Assembly: GCA_029168955.1 (NCBI GenBank)
Contig: JAPDOI010000136.1
Span: 1,279,001 to 1,343,000, forward strand
Source of the DNA: Aplectana chamaeleonis
Lineage: Eukaryota > Nematoda > Chromadorea > Rhabditida > Cosmocercidae
Length of the DNA: 64,000 bases
Direction of reading: 5' to 3'
Of the stretch, positions 23,565-35,449 are shown piece by piece. The notes below the pieces were generated by a model. The model was not told where the DNA came from and did no database searches. It worked only from the letters and a program-made list of their open reading frames with translations. Position 1 is the first letter of the stretch. The number at the start of each line of letters is the position of its first letter. Position numbers and translations under genes: made by a program.

Positions 23565-23865
23565 TTTTTAAAAAGTAAATATTTGAATATTATTCGAATT
23601 TGACTATTCGCAAAAAGTGAATATTCGAATATTATTCGAATTCGACTTTTCGGAAAAGGTGGATATTCGAGTATTATTCGAATTCGACTATTCGGAAAAC
23701 GTGAATATTCGAATATTATTCCAATTCGACTATTCGGAAAAGGTGAATATTCAAGTATTGTTCGGATTCGACTATTCGGAAAAGGTGAATATTCGAATAT
23801 CATTCGAATTCGACTATTCGCTGAGTTGAATATTCGAACGTTATTCGAATTTGAATACTCGAGCT
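23565..23865. repeat. 42-bp TTCGA minisatellite, about six copies
   Basis: Unit: GAATATTCGAATATTATTCG followed by AATTCGACTATTCGGAAAAGGT. The 14-codon period leaves a frame open on both strands. Flanking sequence (23410-23560) has decayed units. Begins about 190 bp after the M3 exon. Confidence 0.8.
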
Positions 23866-24397
23866 AGTTCAACAGAAATTATGAAAATCGGCTCTAATAT
23901 ATAGAGGAATCGACATACTTTTTAAGACTGGATTCATCTTCTTCACTACTCCACTGTTCCGCTTTTCCGAACGCAAGAGCTAAATTTCTTGATTCTATGA
24001 GAACTCACACCCGCCGCGTTATTGGGTGAGGCCTGTTTCAAAGTGCGATCGCTGTGCGACGCGATGGCATCTTTTGAATACAGATAGACGTGCGTGGCGA
24101 TCCCGATCGATGCTCATGATTATCAACCCATCGCGTCGCGCGGCCATCGAACTCTGGAAGAGGCCTAACTCTATATGTGCACAACAAGGCCAGGTGAAAA
24201 TCCGGCTTTGTGTGGAATGTCAATCCTCCAGGCAACTTGCTCCTTTGATTTGGAAAGGGGAAAGGAACCCTGGCTTGTTGCGAAGTTTTAGATGGATGGG
24301 AATTTCAAGACGGGTGTGAGTTCTCCGGCAACCAAATTTTTGCCCACACTTCGTCTGAGAAGCCTACTAGGGAGATTCTAACAGGGAGAGTCACATG

Positions 24398-24982
24398 GCA
24401 ATCGTACTTGGCCACACCCAATTTCCCATGCCGCCGCGCTATGATAACACCAACCCGAGATTTTCGGCACTATCCTAGACGGGGGGGGGGGGCACCCAGG
24501 TTTCAAGACAGAAGTAAGATGAATTACCGGTTTTTACGCTATCAATCAAAGTATTTCTGCAGAATTTCCATAACATCAATGATTGATAGCAGTATCAGAC
24601 ATCTTTTATAATTTTTGTTCATTTCTATGAATAAATCTTGGGTGACCCCCCCCCGTCTAGGATAGAGCCGGTTTTCCTTCCCTTCCGAAATCGTTGCAGC
24701 GCGGAAAAATAGGGTGGCCAAGTGGCCGCGATAGCAATCTTTGGGGTTGCTCAACAGAGATATGACATCCTTTTCCGGTGTTACGGAAGGTTGCGACACA
24801 GTGCCATGGTTTATCGACGTTTTAGATTTGGCCGTGCTATCTTGGCAGTCGGGGCCACTTGGATATTGCATATGACCGCGCCCGTTTCTCCGCGCCGCAA
24901 CGATTTTGGAAGGGAAGGAAACCTGGATTGGTGTTATAATTGCGCGGCGACGCGGAAAATGGGCGTGTCCTAGTGAGATTGC
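24398..24982. mobile_element. Diverged foldback with nested inverted repeats
   Basis: Outer arms pair around CGCCGCGC...TAACACCAA (left 24430-24453) with TTGGTGTTATAATTGCGCGGCG (right). A second pair, TTTTCCTTCCCTTCC near 24670 and GGAAGGGAAGGAAACC near 24910, lies inside. A shorter relative occurs at 46714-46868. Confidence 0.5.
24470..24665. mobile_element. Hairpin with poly-G/poly-C subterminal tracts
   Basis: CTATCCTAGACGGGGGG at 24470 is mirrored by CCCCCCGTCTAGGATAG ending 24665. GATTGATAGC near 24581 and GCTATCAATC near 24538 also pair. It is nested in the 24398-24982 element. The G run is 12 on one side and 9 on the other. Confidence 0.7.
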
Positions 24983-25059
24983 ATTTGGTACCCCCCTCCC
25001 CCTTCTGGTGATAGCACCGATTGGCTAAAACTTCGCCAAGAGGCTTTTTTGAGCTGTGG

Positions 25060-25400
25060 ATTGAGAATCTCTTCTCCTTTTCGCGATTTTTGAAGGATTA
25101 ATGAGGACTAAGGGTAGGTTCTTTGCCATTCGGCTACTATAACCCACTTTAATCTTTCGGAAAGCGGAAAACGGGTTTGTGAGAAGCATACCAAAGAACC
25201 GCTCTAGGCAAAATTTCAGTCAATCCTGAGACTTTGACGACATACGTACCCTATACTTACCGTGATCTTTCGAAGCACCGTAAGTGGACCTCTTATTCGT
25301 GTTTAGCACCTCGAGTAACCTCCATAGGCTAAGTCAGAGCAAAAAAAGTTAAATTTGTAGCATTCTTTGAGTGGAAGCCTATCCAAATTTGGATGAGTCG
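25060..25400. repeat. Fragment of the N1-related repeat
   Basis: Contains TTCGTGTTTAGCACC followed by GTAACCTCCATAGGC, the recurring phrase of the element at 53837-54920. Diverged, no ends visible. Confidence 0.5.
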
Positions 25401-25519
25401 TGCCTTATTAATTTTATTTCTTGGTGGTATTGAAGCTTCAGAAGAAGAATTAAACTTTTTATTGCCGCTCACTATGTAGTTGCGTGATATTGCAATAAAT
25501 GCTTAGATTATTCGTCATA

Positions 25520-25740
25520 CGAATATTCGAGTTTCGAATATTCGTTCGTTTATTCGACAATCGTTCGTTCGAAATAAAAATGAACGAATTTATTCAAAAA
25601 TCGTTCGTTCGAAATAAAAAAAATGAACGAATTTATTCGAAAATCGTTTGTTCGAAATAAAAAATGAACGAATTTATTCGGAATTCGTTAGTTCGAAATT
25701 GAAAATAAACTAATTTATTCGAAATTCGTTCGTTCAGTCT
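25520..25740. repeat. AT-rich tandem repeat, unit about 45 bp
   Basis: Four to five units of GAACGAATTTATTCGAAAAT plus CGTTCGTTCGAAATAAAAA. The unit is itself partly palindromic. Confidence 0.75.
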
Positions 25741-26699
25741 TTTTTTTTGTCCTAACTATAGTAGCTGTGACGGAAAACAGCAGCGGCGCAGTACAAACAA
25801 GTTTTAACGCCGCGTCCATTGGCGGCGAGCACCCGCGCCGGCGCTGCTAGGCCGTTTTCGTTCGGCTGTGAAAGTCAGTTCTGCATTATTTTCATCGTTT
25901 TTTTTTTCAATACTATACGACTTTTTTTGTTTTGATTTCGACAGTATGATTTACTATTCACTATGTTTAAAAATTTTAGATTCTGAATTAGCGAAAACGA
26001 TTGATGTAAGAAGGGATATTTTCTGAATTGAGTTTCTTATTGTGGCCTTATTCTCAATGGAGACCCACCTGTCTGATTTTTTTTGTGTTATGCCCGCCAA
26101 TGTATCTCACTGGAGAACCTCTCTAGCCATGTATGGGTTTTTGAGAGCCTGTGAATGCCTCTTGATCAATTCGCATACGCTCTTTCCGAACCTATCATTG
26201 GATTTTGCAATGGACTTCAAGTTAACAAGTTATTGTGGTGCGCGCGAAGCGCGCACCAGATTTGGTTTCGAACTGGCCACGCGCGGAACCGCTTTTTAAA
26301 AATCTAAGTTTAGAGTGAACCTAGGAATCAGCTCTAAATTGCATTGAAAAGAGCGCAAAAAGATGGGTATACCACTCAACAATGGTTTAGATTGGTTCAC
26401 TGGTTTTCGAGAAAATTTCAAAAAACCGCTCGATTTTGGTGTTAATCTCCTTTTTTCAGTTGGCGTTCATCAACTTGTGGGTACACCTAAAATTGAGCTA
26501 GGAAGCTCATTTTTGGACAGGAGACTGGAAATGGATGCAGGTCGCTCCTACTCCAATTTGAACTTGATACATTAACTTTGAAGGATACCTCAAAATCGTG
26601 GGTTTACATACTAAATTAGCCGTGGAGCGCGAAAACTGCTGGGGCATGTTTCGGCTGTGGAGCGCAGGGTATGTAGGTGGATCTGCAGCCAATTAACAT
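25741..26699. other. No gene seen
   Basis: Includes a GC-rich patch at 25808-25860 and a small hairpin GTGCGCGCGAAGCGCGCAC at 26238-26256. Open frames here have no protein features. Confidence 0.35.
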
Positions 26700-26754
26700 A
26701 GGTCATTATGGATAAGTACTAAGCTTGTCAGATTTCCTACTCATGACACGTCAT

Positions 26755-27870
26755 CGATCGATAATCAATATTATCGATTTTCGCTCTTATTGCACGAAAT
26801 GCGACGACGAGTGGTAATTGTTAATGGGTATGGATCTCTTGGTTCGGGAATTTTACTCAAACATTATCGATTAATACCAATCAATAATATCGATTTTTGC
26901 CTGTTGCACAAACTGCCGCAATGAGTGTTGATTGTTGAGGGTCTAACTAGGGAACCTCGCATGATGTACCCCCGGATCAGAAAGCTGATAGATGTTTTCT
27001 AGTTAACTCTGGCACGCCCTCTTCGAATCTGACCTCGGATTTTACTACAGATATCTGCGAAAAAAGTTATAGCTTGTCAAAGTTCGTATTTCCCGCTTTT
27101 CTTCTATGAAAAACGCGCATTAGGGTTTGCGAAATCCGAAAACGGACCTCATGCTTGTGTTCAGCGCCCAGAACTACCCCACTGAGCAGATTTAGGGTGA
27201 GGGCACATTTTCCAAACTTTGCACAGACTGATAACGTTTTGGACTTGCGCGGATTTCCGGTTGGGCGCTTATTTATACCTCTGAAAGCGTTACAAAAAAA
27301 TGTTGCACATTTCACTCAAAATCCTTCCAGGTGGGTTAATTGGGGCGCTGATCAGGAATCTGGGGATTATTTGACGATTTTCCGAGCTTTTCGACTTGAT
27401 TCGTTCAAAGCTTCCCATTTAAGGTAGGTAAAGTCTGTTAAAAGGCATTATGTTTACGGTAACCTACAGTAACCATAATTCTAGCGACCAAGAGACAAAC
27501 AGACCACAAGCAGGCGCCCTGAACAACCCCCAGTTGAAAGTTTTGAGCCGAATCCGAATTTTTTAAACACCCTGAAAATTGGCTGATGGGTACCATTACC
27601 TTTTCACGAAGCTTCAAAAACGCTTATAACTTCGTTCAGCGGTGTCCGTAGCAAAATCCGATGTCAGATTCGGAGACCGCGGAGCAGAATTGACCAAAAA
27701 AACATTCATCATCTTTTAAATGGTGGGGACGGCCATGCGAGATTCCCTAGTAAGTACCTTGCTTGAGAAATTGTTCTCATCATGAAAAATCGAATATCTA
27801 TGATCAATAATATCGATTTTTCACCTGTTGCGCTAAATGCGGCGATGAGTGGTGTTTTTTTATGGTTGTG
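26755..27870. repeat. Three dispersed copies of an ATCGAT-containing unit around an N1-related segment
   Basis: ATCAATATTATCGATTTT (26765), ATCAATAATATCGATTTTT (26879) and the same again (27801) are each followed by TTGCnC.AAATGC.GCGA and GAGTGGT. Between the second and third copies, 27060-27560 resembles the N1 element (ACTTTGCACAGACTGATAAC, also at 54112 and 35890). Confidence 0.6.
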
Positions 27871-27994
27871 CGTCACAAGTTTCAGAAGTTGCACTCATAC
27901 GACAAAATCGCCTGTTAGATGTTTCATCTTTCCAAACTGGAAATCGTTGAGCAAAATTCATGTCAGAAAGGGAACCTTTGGGAAAATTATGTGA

Positions 27995-28599
27995 AATTTC
28001 TGGAAATTTAGCTTCCTGGCAAAAGTAACGATTTATTAATGCTATTTATGACTCGAAAAAGTTTCAAAAATATCTTGAAATATCGTAAATAATGGTTTGG
28101 CGTAAAATAGCCTGAAGTAGTAAAAAAGCTAGGAAATGAATTGAAATAACTAAAAATACGATTTGGCGGTCAATAATAAACAAACTAGCGATAAGTAAAG
28201 ACTCAGTGATCAGATTTTACAAGCTTCTCCGTTAAACTTATAAAAACAAAATCAAGCGCGCAACAGAAACATTAAGCCATTTTCGAAATCTGTAATATGG
28301 GAACTAGCATAGGTCAAGTTAGGTTAACGCAACGCTCCATTCCATATCGCGCTTGATTTTGCTTTGATAAGTGTAACGGAGAAGCTTGTAAAATCCGATC
28401 ACTAAGTCTTTACTTATCGCTAGTTTGTTTATTATTGACCGCCAAATCGTATTCTTAGTTATTTCACTTCATTTCCTAGCTTTTTTAATACTTCAGGCAT
28501 CATTTTTTACGATATTTCAAGATATTTTCAAAACTTTTTCGACTCATAAATAGCATTACCAAACCGTTACTTTTGCCAGGAAGCTAAATTCCCAGAAGT
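27995..28599. mobile_element. 605-bp AT-rich foldback
   Basis: AATTTAGCTTCCTGGCAAAA near 28005 is mirrored near 28570. The arms are about 270 bp (CTTTACTTATCGCTAGTTTG and mirror) with about 70 bp between. No clear target duplication. Confidence 0.8.
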
Positions 28600-29117
28600 T
28601 ACTGTTTGAAGTTATCGCGTTGTAATTCATAGTTTTTTTTTGTAATCCTCGTGTATCGAGCGAGTGTTTTGTGTTTTGGACAGTAGAACAACAGTGACAA
28701 GAACAGAAATGGTATTAAAGCCTACAGAACCCGAGCGCGACGGTCCCCGTAACTAAAATAGGCAGGGCTTGGCGGGCGTTCGTGTAAGGAATGCTTGCCG
28801 AAATGTCGCATTTTCAAACATACATATAATCTCCTAAATAAGTAGGAACACCTCATAGGGCTATTTTTTCTTGTTCAGGAAAGACAGTGAAAACATTTTC
28901 AGCTTAAAATACGAGAAAACATTCCGTCCACGATCGCCAAAAACGCAGAGGGGTGACCCCATGAAGAAAATCAAAAATAATTTTTCTTTCGTAATCAAAC
29001 CAGGGCAGCCGGTCCAGAAAAACTCCCTATTCTCGATCCACGCCTCGATTCAACTAAAACTGCTCGAGATAGCCGCGGTGAGAACCTTCTGCAGTCACTT
29101 CATATGCCAACAATATA
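28600..29117. other. No gene seen
   Basis: Single-copy-looking intron with short open frames only. Confidence 0.35.
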
Positions 29118-29398
29118 CTGTGCTTCTCTGGGCCAAATTCCGGTCCGGAATTGCGTCTCGACACGCTTTGCGGCCGCGCGCTTTTGATTCGGAAGAGTTT
29201 ACAGCGCCGCAGCCGCCAATCTGTTGACTCCAGGTGGGTTTTAGAAACTGGAAACTAAACAAAATTGGCGACAACTTTATAAAAAAAGCCATATCGAGTC
29301 TGCTTTGGTGCTGGAAACTAGACTGACTCGAGCGCGTGCGGCCGCAAAGCGTGTCGAGACGCAATTGCGGACCGGAATTCGGCCCAGAGAAGCACAGT
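29118..29398. mobile_element. 281-bp foldback
   Basis: CTGTGCTTCTCTGGGCC at 29118 is mirrored at 29398; arms run through CGTCTCGACACGCTTTGCGG. The interior pairs poorly. Confidence 0.7.
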
Positions 29399-29832
29399 AC
29401 AAATTTCATGATAATGAATCTTTTACTCAACATTGATGGTGCATTTCGAGAAGTTCTGCTCCTATATGGTTTCCGTTAAACATAACGACGTCCTCCAGAA
29501 ATCCTTGATTAGGTCCCGTAGTATTCATTTCGTCGTCAGCATGATCCCAGCCGTCTTCCAAAGGGACTTCGGCGTTCAGCTCATCTGTCGTGCCAACTTT
29601 GGCTTCGCCCGTGACGCAGTCCCGTAGAATCAGTGCAAATTTCTACGCTACCTTTTTTCGGTCCTGTTAAGGGGTCCGCAGAGTTGAAGTTGCGGTGTTG
29701 CTCGCAGCGACGAAAAGCACCGGGTGATGTAGTATCGATTTCATTCGGCGACGATGGCGACCGACGCAGAGTGAAGGACGACGAGGGGACACCGCAGAGT
29801 GTATTGACGCCGCGACGGCCCTGCATCACTGC

Positions 29833-29912
29833 CAGCGAGCGGCAACCGACGCGGCGACGATAATGTTTCGAAACATTTTTGTCGCCGCGTCAAGGTTGAC
29901 GCTCGGCGACCA
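29833..29912. repeat. 80-bp GC-rich palindrome
   Basis: GACGCGGCGACGATAATGTTTCG pairs with CGAAACATTTTTGTCGCCGCGTC, split here into arms around TTTCGAAA. GCCAGCGAGCGGCAACC also pairs with GGTTGACGCTCGGC. Confidence 0.6.
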
Positions 29913-30299
29913 CTTGCCGGTCTCACCAACTCTGCAGACCACTTTAGCTTCACTGCGACTGTCCGAATTCCGCAAGGAGAGATGAAGCAACATTTGCCGG
30001 TGAGAGGGCCGTGATGATGGGACGATATCCTTATTTTTTCTGGTGGCATGGACCGCGTGGCATGAACTTGAAATCGATTAGTGGTCAATGATTAGTGGTC
30101 AAACTATGCGGACAGCCCTGTAAACAGGAATTTAGTCGCAGTTTGATATAGTAGAAAATATCTCGACATGTTCTTGATTTTTGAATGTTCTGAACATTTG
30201 TGAAAAACACTGCGAAAGTGAAGCTAATCAGTAGCTTTGCCTACCCAATCATAGCAAAGCATTGTTATATCCATTTTCGCAAAAGAATGCAAGCATATT

Positions 30300-30367
30300 G
30301 TCAGTGACGGTAATCGAACCAGTCTGCCTATAACTTCCGGTCCCTAGCTGCTGCTCCATCTACTGAC
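30300..30367 (-). other. tRNA-like sequence, possibly SINE-derived
   Basis: On the minus strand, 68 nt start GTCAGTA and end ACTGAC (six pairs). GGTTCGATTACC sits where a T-arm or box B would be, with GGAGCAGCAGCTAGGG upstream like a D-arm. T-stem pairing is poor and no clean anticodon stem is seen, so this is unlikely to be a working tRNA. Confidence 0.2.
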
Positions 30368-30441
30368 GGCGGTGTGGGACGAAATAGCGGTGAAGACTTC
30401 GAGGCAATGACTCATCACCATTATCACAGATCTGCACTTAA

Positions 30442-30925
30442 AGGCAGTGTCCACGATAAAAACCATGTCTGTTTTTTGGTGGAGATTGGCAGCTGCGGGG
30501 CCTAGCTCAACCCTAACGTTGGAAAAACTAAGAAAAATGAGCTCGGAACGGTCCCCTATGGCCCCAAAGTTGGACACCCGTCACCTCGTCACACCCAGAT
30601 GCACTTTTCACGCCCACCGACTTGAACAAATGAATGCTCGAGATTGTGAGATGAGCGATGGTTTCCTATCAAAAGCCCCGTTCTTCCCTTCATTCTCGAC
30701 TTCTCTCTTTACTCAGGTCAGCTCACATACATCGGCTGCAAAAGACGGAAGTTACAAGCCTCGGACAACTCGTCCACCATGTTTCCTTAGCTCAATCTTT
30801 GAGGGACCATAACTCCGTTCCTAGAAGGTCTTGTACGATTTCAGAGACATCGTTGGAATCAGCATGGGACCGTTTTCAAGATAGGCCAAACAGCAGGAAT
30901 TCGATTCTTATCGTGAACACTGCCT
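30442..30925. mobile_element. TTAA-flanked MITE, family B copy 3
   Basis: Left AGGCAGTGTCCACGATAAAA, right ATCGTGAACACTGCCT, TTAA 30438-30441 and 30926-30929. The interior includes CAGCTCACATACATCGGCTG and GACAACTCGTCCACCATG, shared with B8-B11 and A1. Confidence 0.87.
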
Positions 30926-30929
30926 TTAA

Positions 30930-31769
30930 GGAAAGTTTGTTGCTGGATATGGTCTGCTCAACATAAATATACCTACTAATATTGCACGAAAAGGTGAAAT
31001 AACCCGCTAATTGATAGCGAAATGGCTAATCACGAAGTAGGCATTAACTTTAGATCCGTTTCAAAATCTAGTGACAGAATCGAAAAGAGCGTGTCCGAAC
31101 TGACAAAGAAACACTAACAGATTTTCAAAAGCCCATACATGGCTGGCGAGGTTCCCTAGTCAGATCTTGTTTCTCCCATAAGTTTTGCCGGAGTTCAAAG
31201 AAAATCGAAGCCACAAGAATAAAATCACTACTTTCCAGGCGTTTTCATCCTCCTTTCAGCTAATATCATCATTCCTTTAACAAGGCATACAGGACGTACC
31301 ACGCGATTGTTAAAATCAGTGCGAAAAAGTCAGACTTCGAGGGGAACCAATGAAAATGATAAACTACATCGATCAGCTGTTTTAAGCCAATGCCGAGGAG
31401 AAATTGATACTCAGATATAGGCCCGTTTGCTGGACAGCGGAATCAAATATGTTTCAAGTGGTTAGGCACTCATTAACTTTTTAAAAGTATTAAACTAGGT
31501 GTCTAGCAAGGGCGCAATTACTTTTGAGTTAAGTATTCCAAAATATAAGTTGTAACAACAAGAATGAGCGCTTGATGTTTACGCTGATTTCGAACATATT
31601 CGAAATTTCGTAGCCGGCCAAAACTACTTCTGGTTTGCATCGAACATCAAGCTTTCCGATAGAATATCTTCTCCAAAAGCTTCACAGAGTGTTTGATGCT
31701 AATCAGAAGCAGTTTGCGTAATCACAGAGTAAACATACCGACAATATATATATGGTTTTCGTATTCGAT
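30930..31769. other. No gene seen
   Basis: About 840 bp without inverted ends, tandem repeats or meaningful open frames. Confidence 0.35.
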
Positions 31770-31887
31770 TTAGTCTGACGCATGGACAAGGCTGCTGGCC
31801 GTGTGGTGTTGGCTGCATCGCCGGCCAAGGGGGTTTCGAACGCCGCCGGCGATCCGCCGTCGCAGCCGCATCCATTCACCAGACTAA
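31770..31887. mobile_element. 118-bp hairpin, TTTAGTCTG family copy 1
   Basis: TTTAGTCTGACGCATGGA pairs with TCCATTCACCAGACTAAA. The GC-rich interior has TGCTGGCCG..TGGTGTTG, also present in the copy at 49934-50059. Confidence 0.65.
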
Positions 31888-32318
31888 ATTGATCGCATGA
31901 ACTCTATGTACATACTTTGGGGCGGCCAGTCCTGAAAAATTACAAGAAAGTATAAAAGCGAGCAAAATCATGATGATAGCAAAAGTTAAACAAATAAACT
32001 GCAAGACCTGTGCAAAAGGTGGCTCCTCCGACATTCCAATTTTTTCGAAATGAGCGTAAACATCGAGCTCGTATTCATATTTTTACATCCTAATGGAATA
32101 TCAGTTTTTGTAAAGCTGTATGTTAGATTTGTAACCTGTAAATGAAACTTGTCTGACGCAGATTTCCACGATGATTGTGAGAACAACATTCACCGGAAAA
32201 CCGTCTTCTCAGATAAAACAAAGTTCGAAGAAAAAACGGCTATTGGTTATCCAAACAGGTATTTAAACAGTGTTTAGCGCAGAAATGATTATCAACTCCT
32301 TCAGACTATCAAATATGA
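31888..32318. other. No gene seen
   Basis: AT-rich intron sequence; nothing recognised. Confidence 0.3.
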
Positions 32319-32474
32319 GGGGACAGGGGCTCTCTACACACCCAGGGAGGAGTTGTCCCGCCCTTTACGGCTTTGATTCCTTTCGGGACCACTTCGCTCG
32401 CGTTGAGTGGCGTGACGCTTCAAACTGCAAAAACGGGACAACTCCCTCCTCGGTGCGTAGACAGCCCCTGTCCC
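32319..32474. mobile_element. 156-bp hairpin
   Basis: GGGACAGGGGCTCTCTACAC and GTGCGTAGACAGCCCCTGTCCC pair with two small gaps; GGGAGGAGTTGTCCCG pairs with CGGGACAACTCCCTCC. The loop is about 70 bp. Confidence 0.7.
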
Positions 32475-32559
32475 AATATGAACACTGTGTTTTATAATGA
32501 TTAAACAATCCCTCCACTCGTCAGCCTCGGGTTCGTTTAGATTTCAATTGAAGTCCATC

Positions 32560-32725
32560 GCGCGTCTCGTCCGTGTTGTGACCGAAAACTTGTTGAGGGG
32601 CGTAACCTTTGCTCTCTTTTCTGAAGGCGTGGTTGACTTTTCCCTCGCTTTTTCTCATTTATATGAGCGATACACTGCAAGCGGATCGTAATATTAAAAA
32701 TTACCCCAGAGGTTGGACTGTGCCT
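32560..32725. mobile_element. Truncated family A MITE (right end only)
   Basis: Ends AGAGGTTGGACTGTGCCT at 32725 with flank TTAG. The preceding GGCGTGGTTGACTTTTCCC matches the right half of A2 and A3. The left half is absent. Confidence 0.65.
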
Positions 32726-33647
32726 TTAGGGACAGTGTTCACGCCAAATCACGGATGTTGGGTTTCTTGTAAATGTACTCAGACATTCGCAGATGTCTCA
32801 CGCCGGAATCAACGCCCCTTATCGACAAGTGCCGGACGAACAGCGAAGTTTCGGAGTAGCGTTCCGGTCTGCGTTTCGCTCGGGGAAAACGGGACATATC
32901 TGCCGTTTACCGGGCGCCCTCGAGAAGGTGGCATCGATCTATACGAGATTCGTCTCATTCGACACCTTTTTTCAATTGTTCTTGTTTTCTTTACTTTGAC
33001 TCCTAGTCGTTTCGCTCCTTTTATGTTTTTTTTCTGGAAGGTTGTACTAAAGTGTTTTACCTACTAAAGTAAATGCCTCAAGATTTGCCCTACATTTTTT
33101 CAAATGGTTTGACCGAGCTATTTTATTCACAGTGATTAAGCTTAATTCCGAAAAGTTTTCCTAATTTTGAAACAAATTTGGCTACCTGCTTCCACAAGCG
33201 CCTTTTTTAACATTCGAGTGCTCGGGAAATTAAATGAATATTGGAATACATGAATATTCGATTCATCCGGTAATCGAAACTACTGGCCCTTTTCCCAACT
33301 TTTTATTTGTTCGGGCACTCAAACTGTTAAATTTTTGAACATTCGGTTTATTAGAAGGATCGCAAAATCAAACTTTTCGCACATCCGATTTATTCACAAA
33401 TTAAATTTTCCGATTTCTAGGCCATGCTCAAGTAGCCATTTTTGTGTAGTCAGGCATCCTAGGCAATTTTAATTATGCGTGTGTATTATTCAAAATTTAT
33501 ACCAAAACCGGAATACTTATCTGAATATTCCTGCATCTTTTACGAATATTGATTTTAATCGAACATAGAAAGATTTTCGAAATCACTCAATCATTAGCAA
33601 ATTTCGAAAAGCGTCGAATTTTGTGTTAATTTTAATGTTTTTGTTCA
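32726..33647. other. No gene assigned; one open stretch
   Basis: An open stretch at 32790-32960 has a mildly protein-like composition (I-N-A-P-Y-R-Q-V-P-D-E-Q-R) but no start, stop or splice context that makes a gene. The rest is AT-rich. Confidence 0.25.
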
Positions 33648-34072
33648 AGGCAGCATTCACGCTCGTAAACGTGGTAGAGATAACTACGGAAATAGAATGT
33701 TATGGCTCAGAACACAACGCCTACGCATTTTGAAGCGTCGAAAACGGCCCTCAATGACGGTACACGAGTGAGAAGTTGGCCACTCCCCTGAATCTGCCCG
33801 CCCCTGTATTTGCGTCCTCCAAAACAGGGGTGCTGGGCCATTCCCACCGTCGTCGATGTATGTGGTTTACCTATTGTACCTATTACACCACGCACAAACG
33901 TCGCCGACGGTGGGAATGGTCCACCACCTCTGTTCTGGAGGAGTACCCAAATACAGGGGGAGTCATTGTGGGCCTTTTACGACGCTTCAAAATGAGTAGG
34001 CGTTGTATTCTGAGCCATACCATTCTATTTCCATAGTTATCTCAATCACGTTTACAAGCATGTAAGCTGCCT
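33648..34072. mobile_element. Family C MITE, copy 1
   Basis: AGGCAGCATTCACGCTCGTA to TTTACAAGCATGTAAGCTGCCT, flanks TTCA and TTGA. Arms of about 190 bp include AACTACGGAAATAGAATG, ACAACGCCTACGCATTTTGA and CCCCTGTATTTGCGTCCTCC with mirrors, so nearly the whole element folds back. Confidence 0.82.
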
Positions 34073-34521
34073 TTGATGTTTGTGTTGTTGTTAATGTTTG
34101 TTTGACCTATTCTATCGCGGATTCGAGAAAGAGCTTTTGCAGATTTGTTTTCAATTTCGAAAATTTCCAAAGGTCTCCTCAATTGATTTTGCTCATTAAT
34201 TCAAGTTCTCAGTTGTAAAAGGGGTGATTTTAATTACCCTCCGAATGAAGATCTTCAAAAGTTTTATTCGAGGATTTTGAGCTTTTCCGAATTCATTCAT
34301 CAGTGCGGAAATTTCAGAGTGGCCTCATTCGACTTGAATTTTCTTCCATCAGAGAATTCATGAAATAATTGAGAAGCCCAAATTCCTAGATTTCCCTAAA
34401 ATTCAAAAAAAAATCCTAAAATATGTGTACGATACGGTTTTCGCTATGTACACATACTACTCAAGTTGAACAATTTTGATTCCGAGATCTTTCATTGCTC
34501 GTCATGTGGTCTCAGTGTAAG

Positions 34522-34662
34522 ATCGGCATGGATCCTGAAGAGACTTTGCGTTCCCCATTGGAGGTTGGCGCAAACTCGGTGCACCTATGTTATAGCATAT
34601 GGCACCGAGTTTGCGCCAACCTTCAACAGTGAACGCGAAGTCTCTTCCGGATCCATGCCGAC
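34522..34662. mobile_element. 141-bp hairpin
   Basis: GGCATGGATCCTGAAGAGAC pairs with GTCTCTTCCGGATCCATGCC, and GGTTGGCGCAAACTCGGTGC pairs with GCACCGAGTTTGCGCCAACC around an AT-rich loop of about 20 bp. No target duplication is clear. Confidence 0.72.
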
Positions 34663-35449
34663 GTTATGTACTTTGCCGTGTAATCGATTTGCACAAGCGT
34701 TTTTAGATTAAATCTGTGTGTGACTTTCCCAGTTCAAGATGGTGGGGGCGATGCAAAAACGAAAGCTGGCAGCTGTTTATTTGTTCCACCTTATTTGAGG
34801 TTCTAAATATTTTTTTATTATTTTCTCTAGAGGAACACTCTCCTTGCGAAAAAAGGAAAAGTCTGAGCACAATCAGAAGCTGAGCTCAATGCTTGTAGAT
34901 TTTTTCCAGAATTGACGCCGACAGTTTGGGCTCCGACAGAGAAAACATACGGATAGCTCCATCTGTGGTAAGCGTTGTTATCCTCATTTAGTTAGGTTAC
35001 CCTTAGCCTAGCACACATTTTCTGATTTCAGGTACTGGACTTGACCAACGGATGGAAAGACTTTGGCTTCCGGAAATTGTGATAAGTTTACTCACTGCTG
35101 TTAGGTTTTTACGAAATTCATTGCACATTTTTCATTTCCTTAGATTACCACGTTCTATGCTTATATGAATCTATTAAATTGGGATTGAGTTCTTGCACTT
35201 TTTTGCCATACTCTGGTGATATCATCTGGTCCTCACAAGGGAAGTATACAAAGCGTAGGTCGCATCTGCGGAAATGAGTAGTATTGTTAGTATCTCTTGT
35301 GGCTGAACAGTTAAACTGCGCAAGCGCGCCCACCCCGAGCTGCAGGTACCGAAAAATTATGAAAGGCTTTCAAGCTTCGCGAATGGGTGCTTTAAGAATG
35401 TTCCTCGGAATCTGCTCAAAACTTGTATGCAGGGGTAATCTAGAGTGGT
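34663..35449. other. No gene seen
   Basis: Mixed intron sequence, short open frames only. Confidence 0.3.

Noticed and set aside
32609..33067. 152-codon open frame
   Set aside because: It starts inside a truncated MITE and ends in T-rich sequence; no recognisable features.
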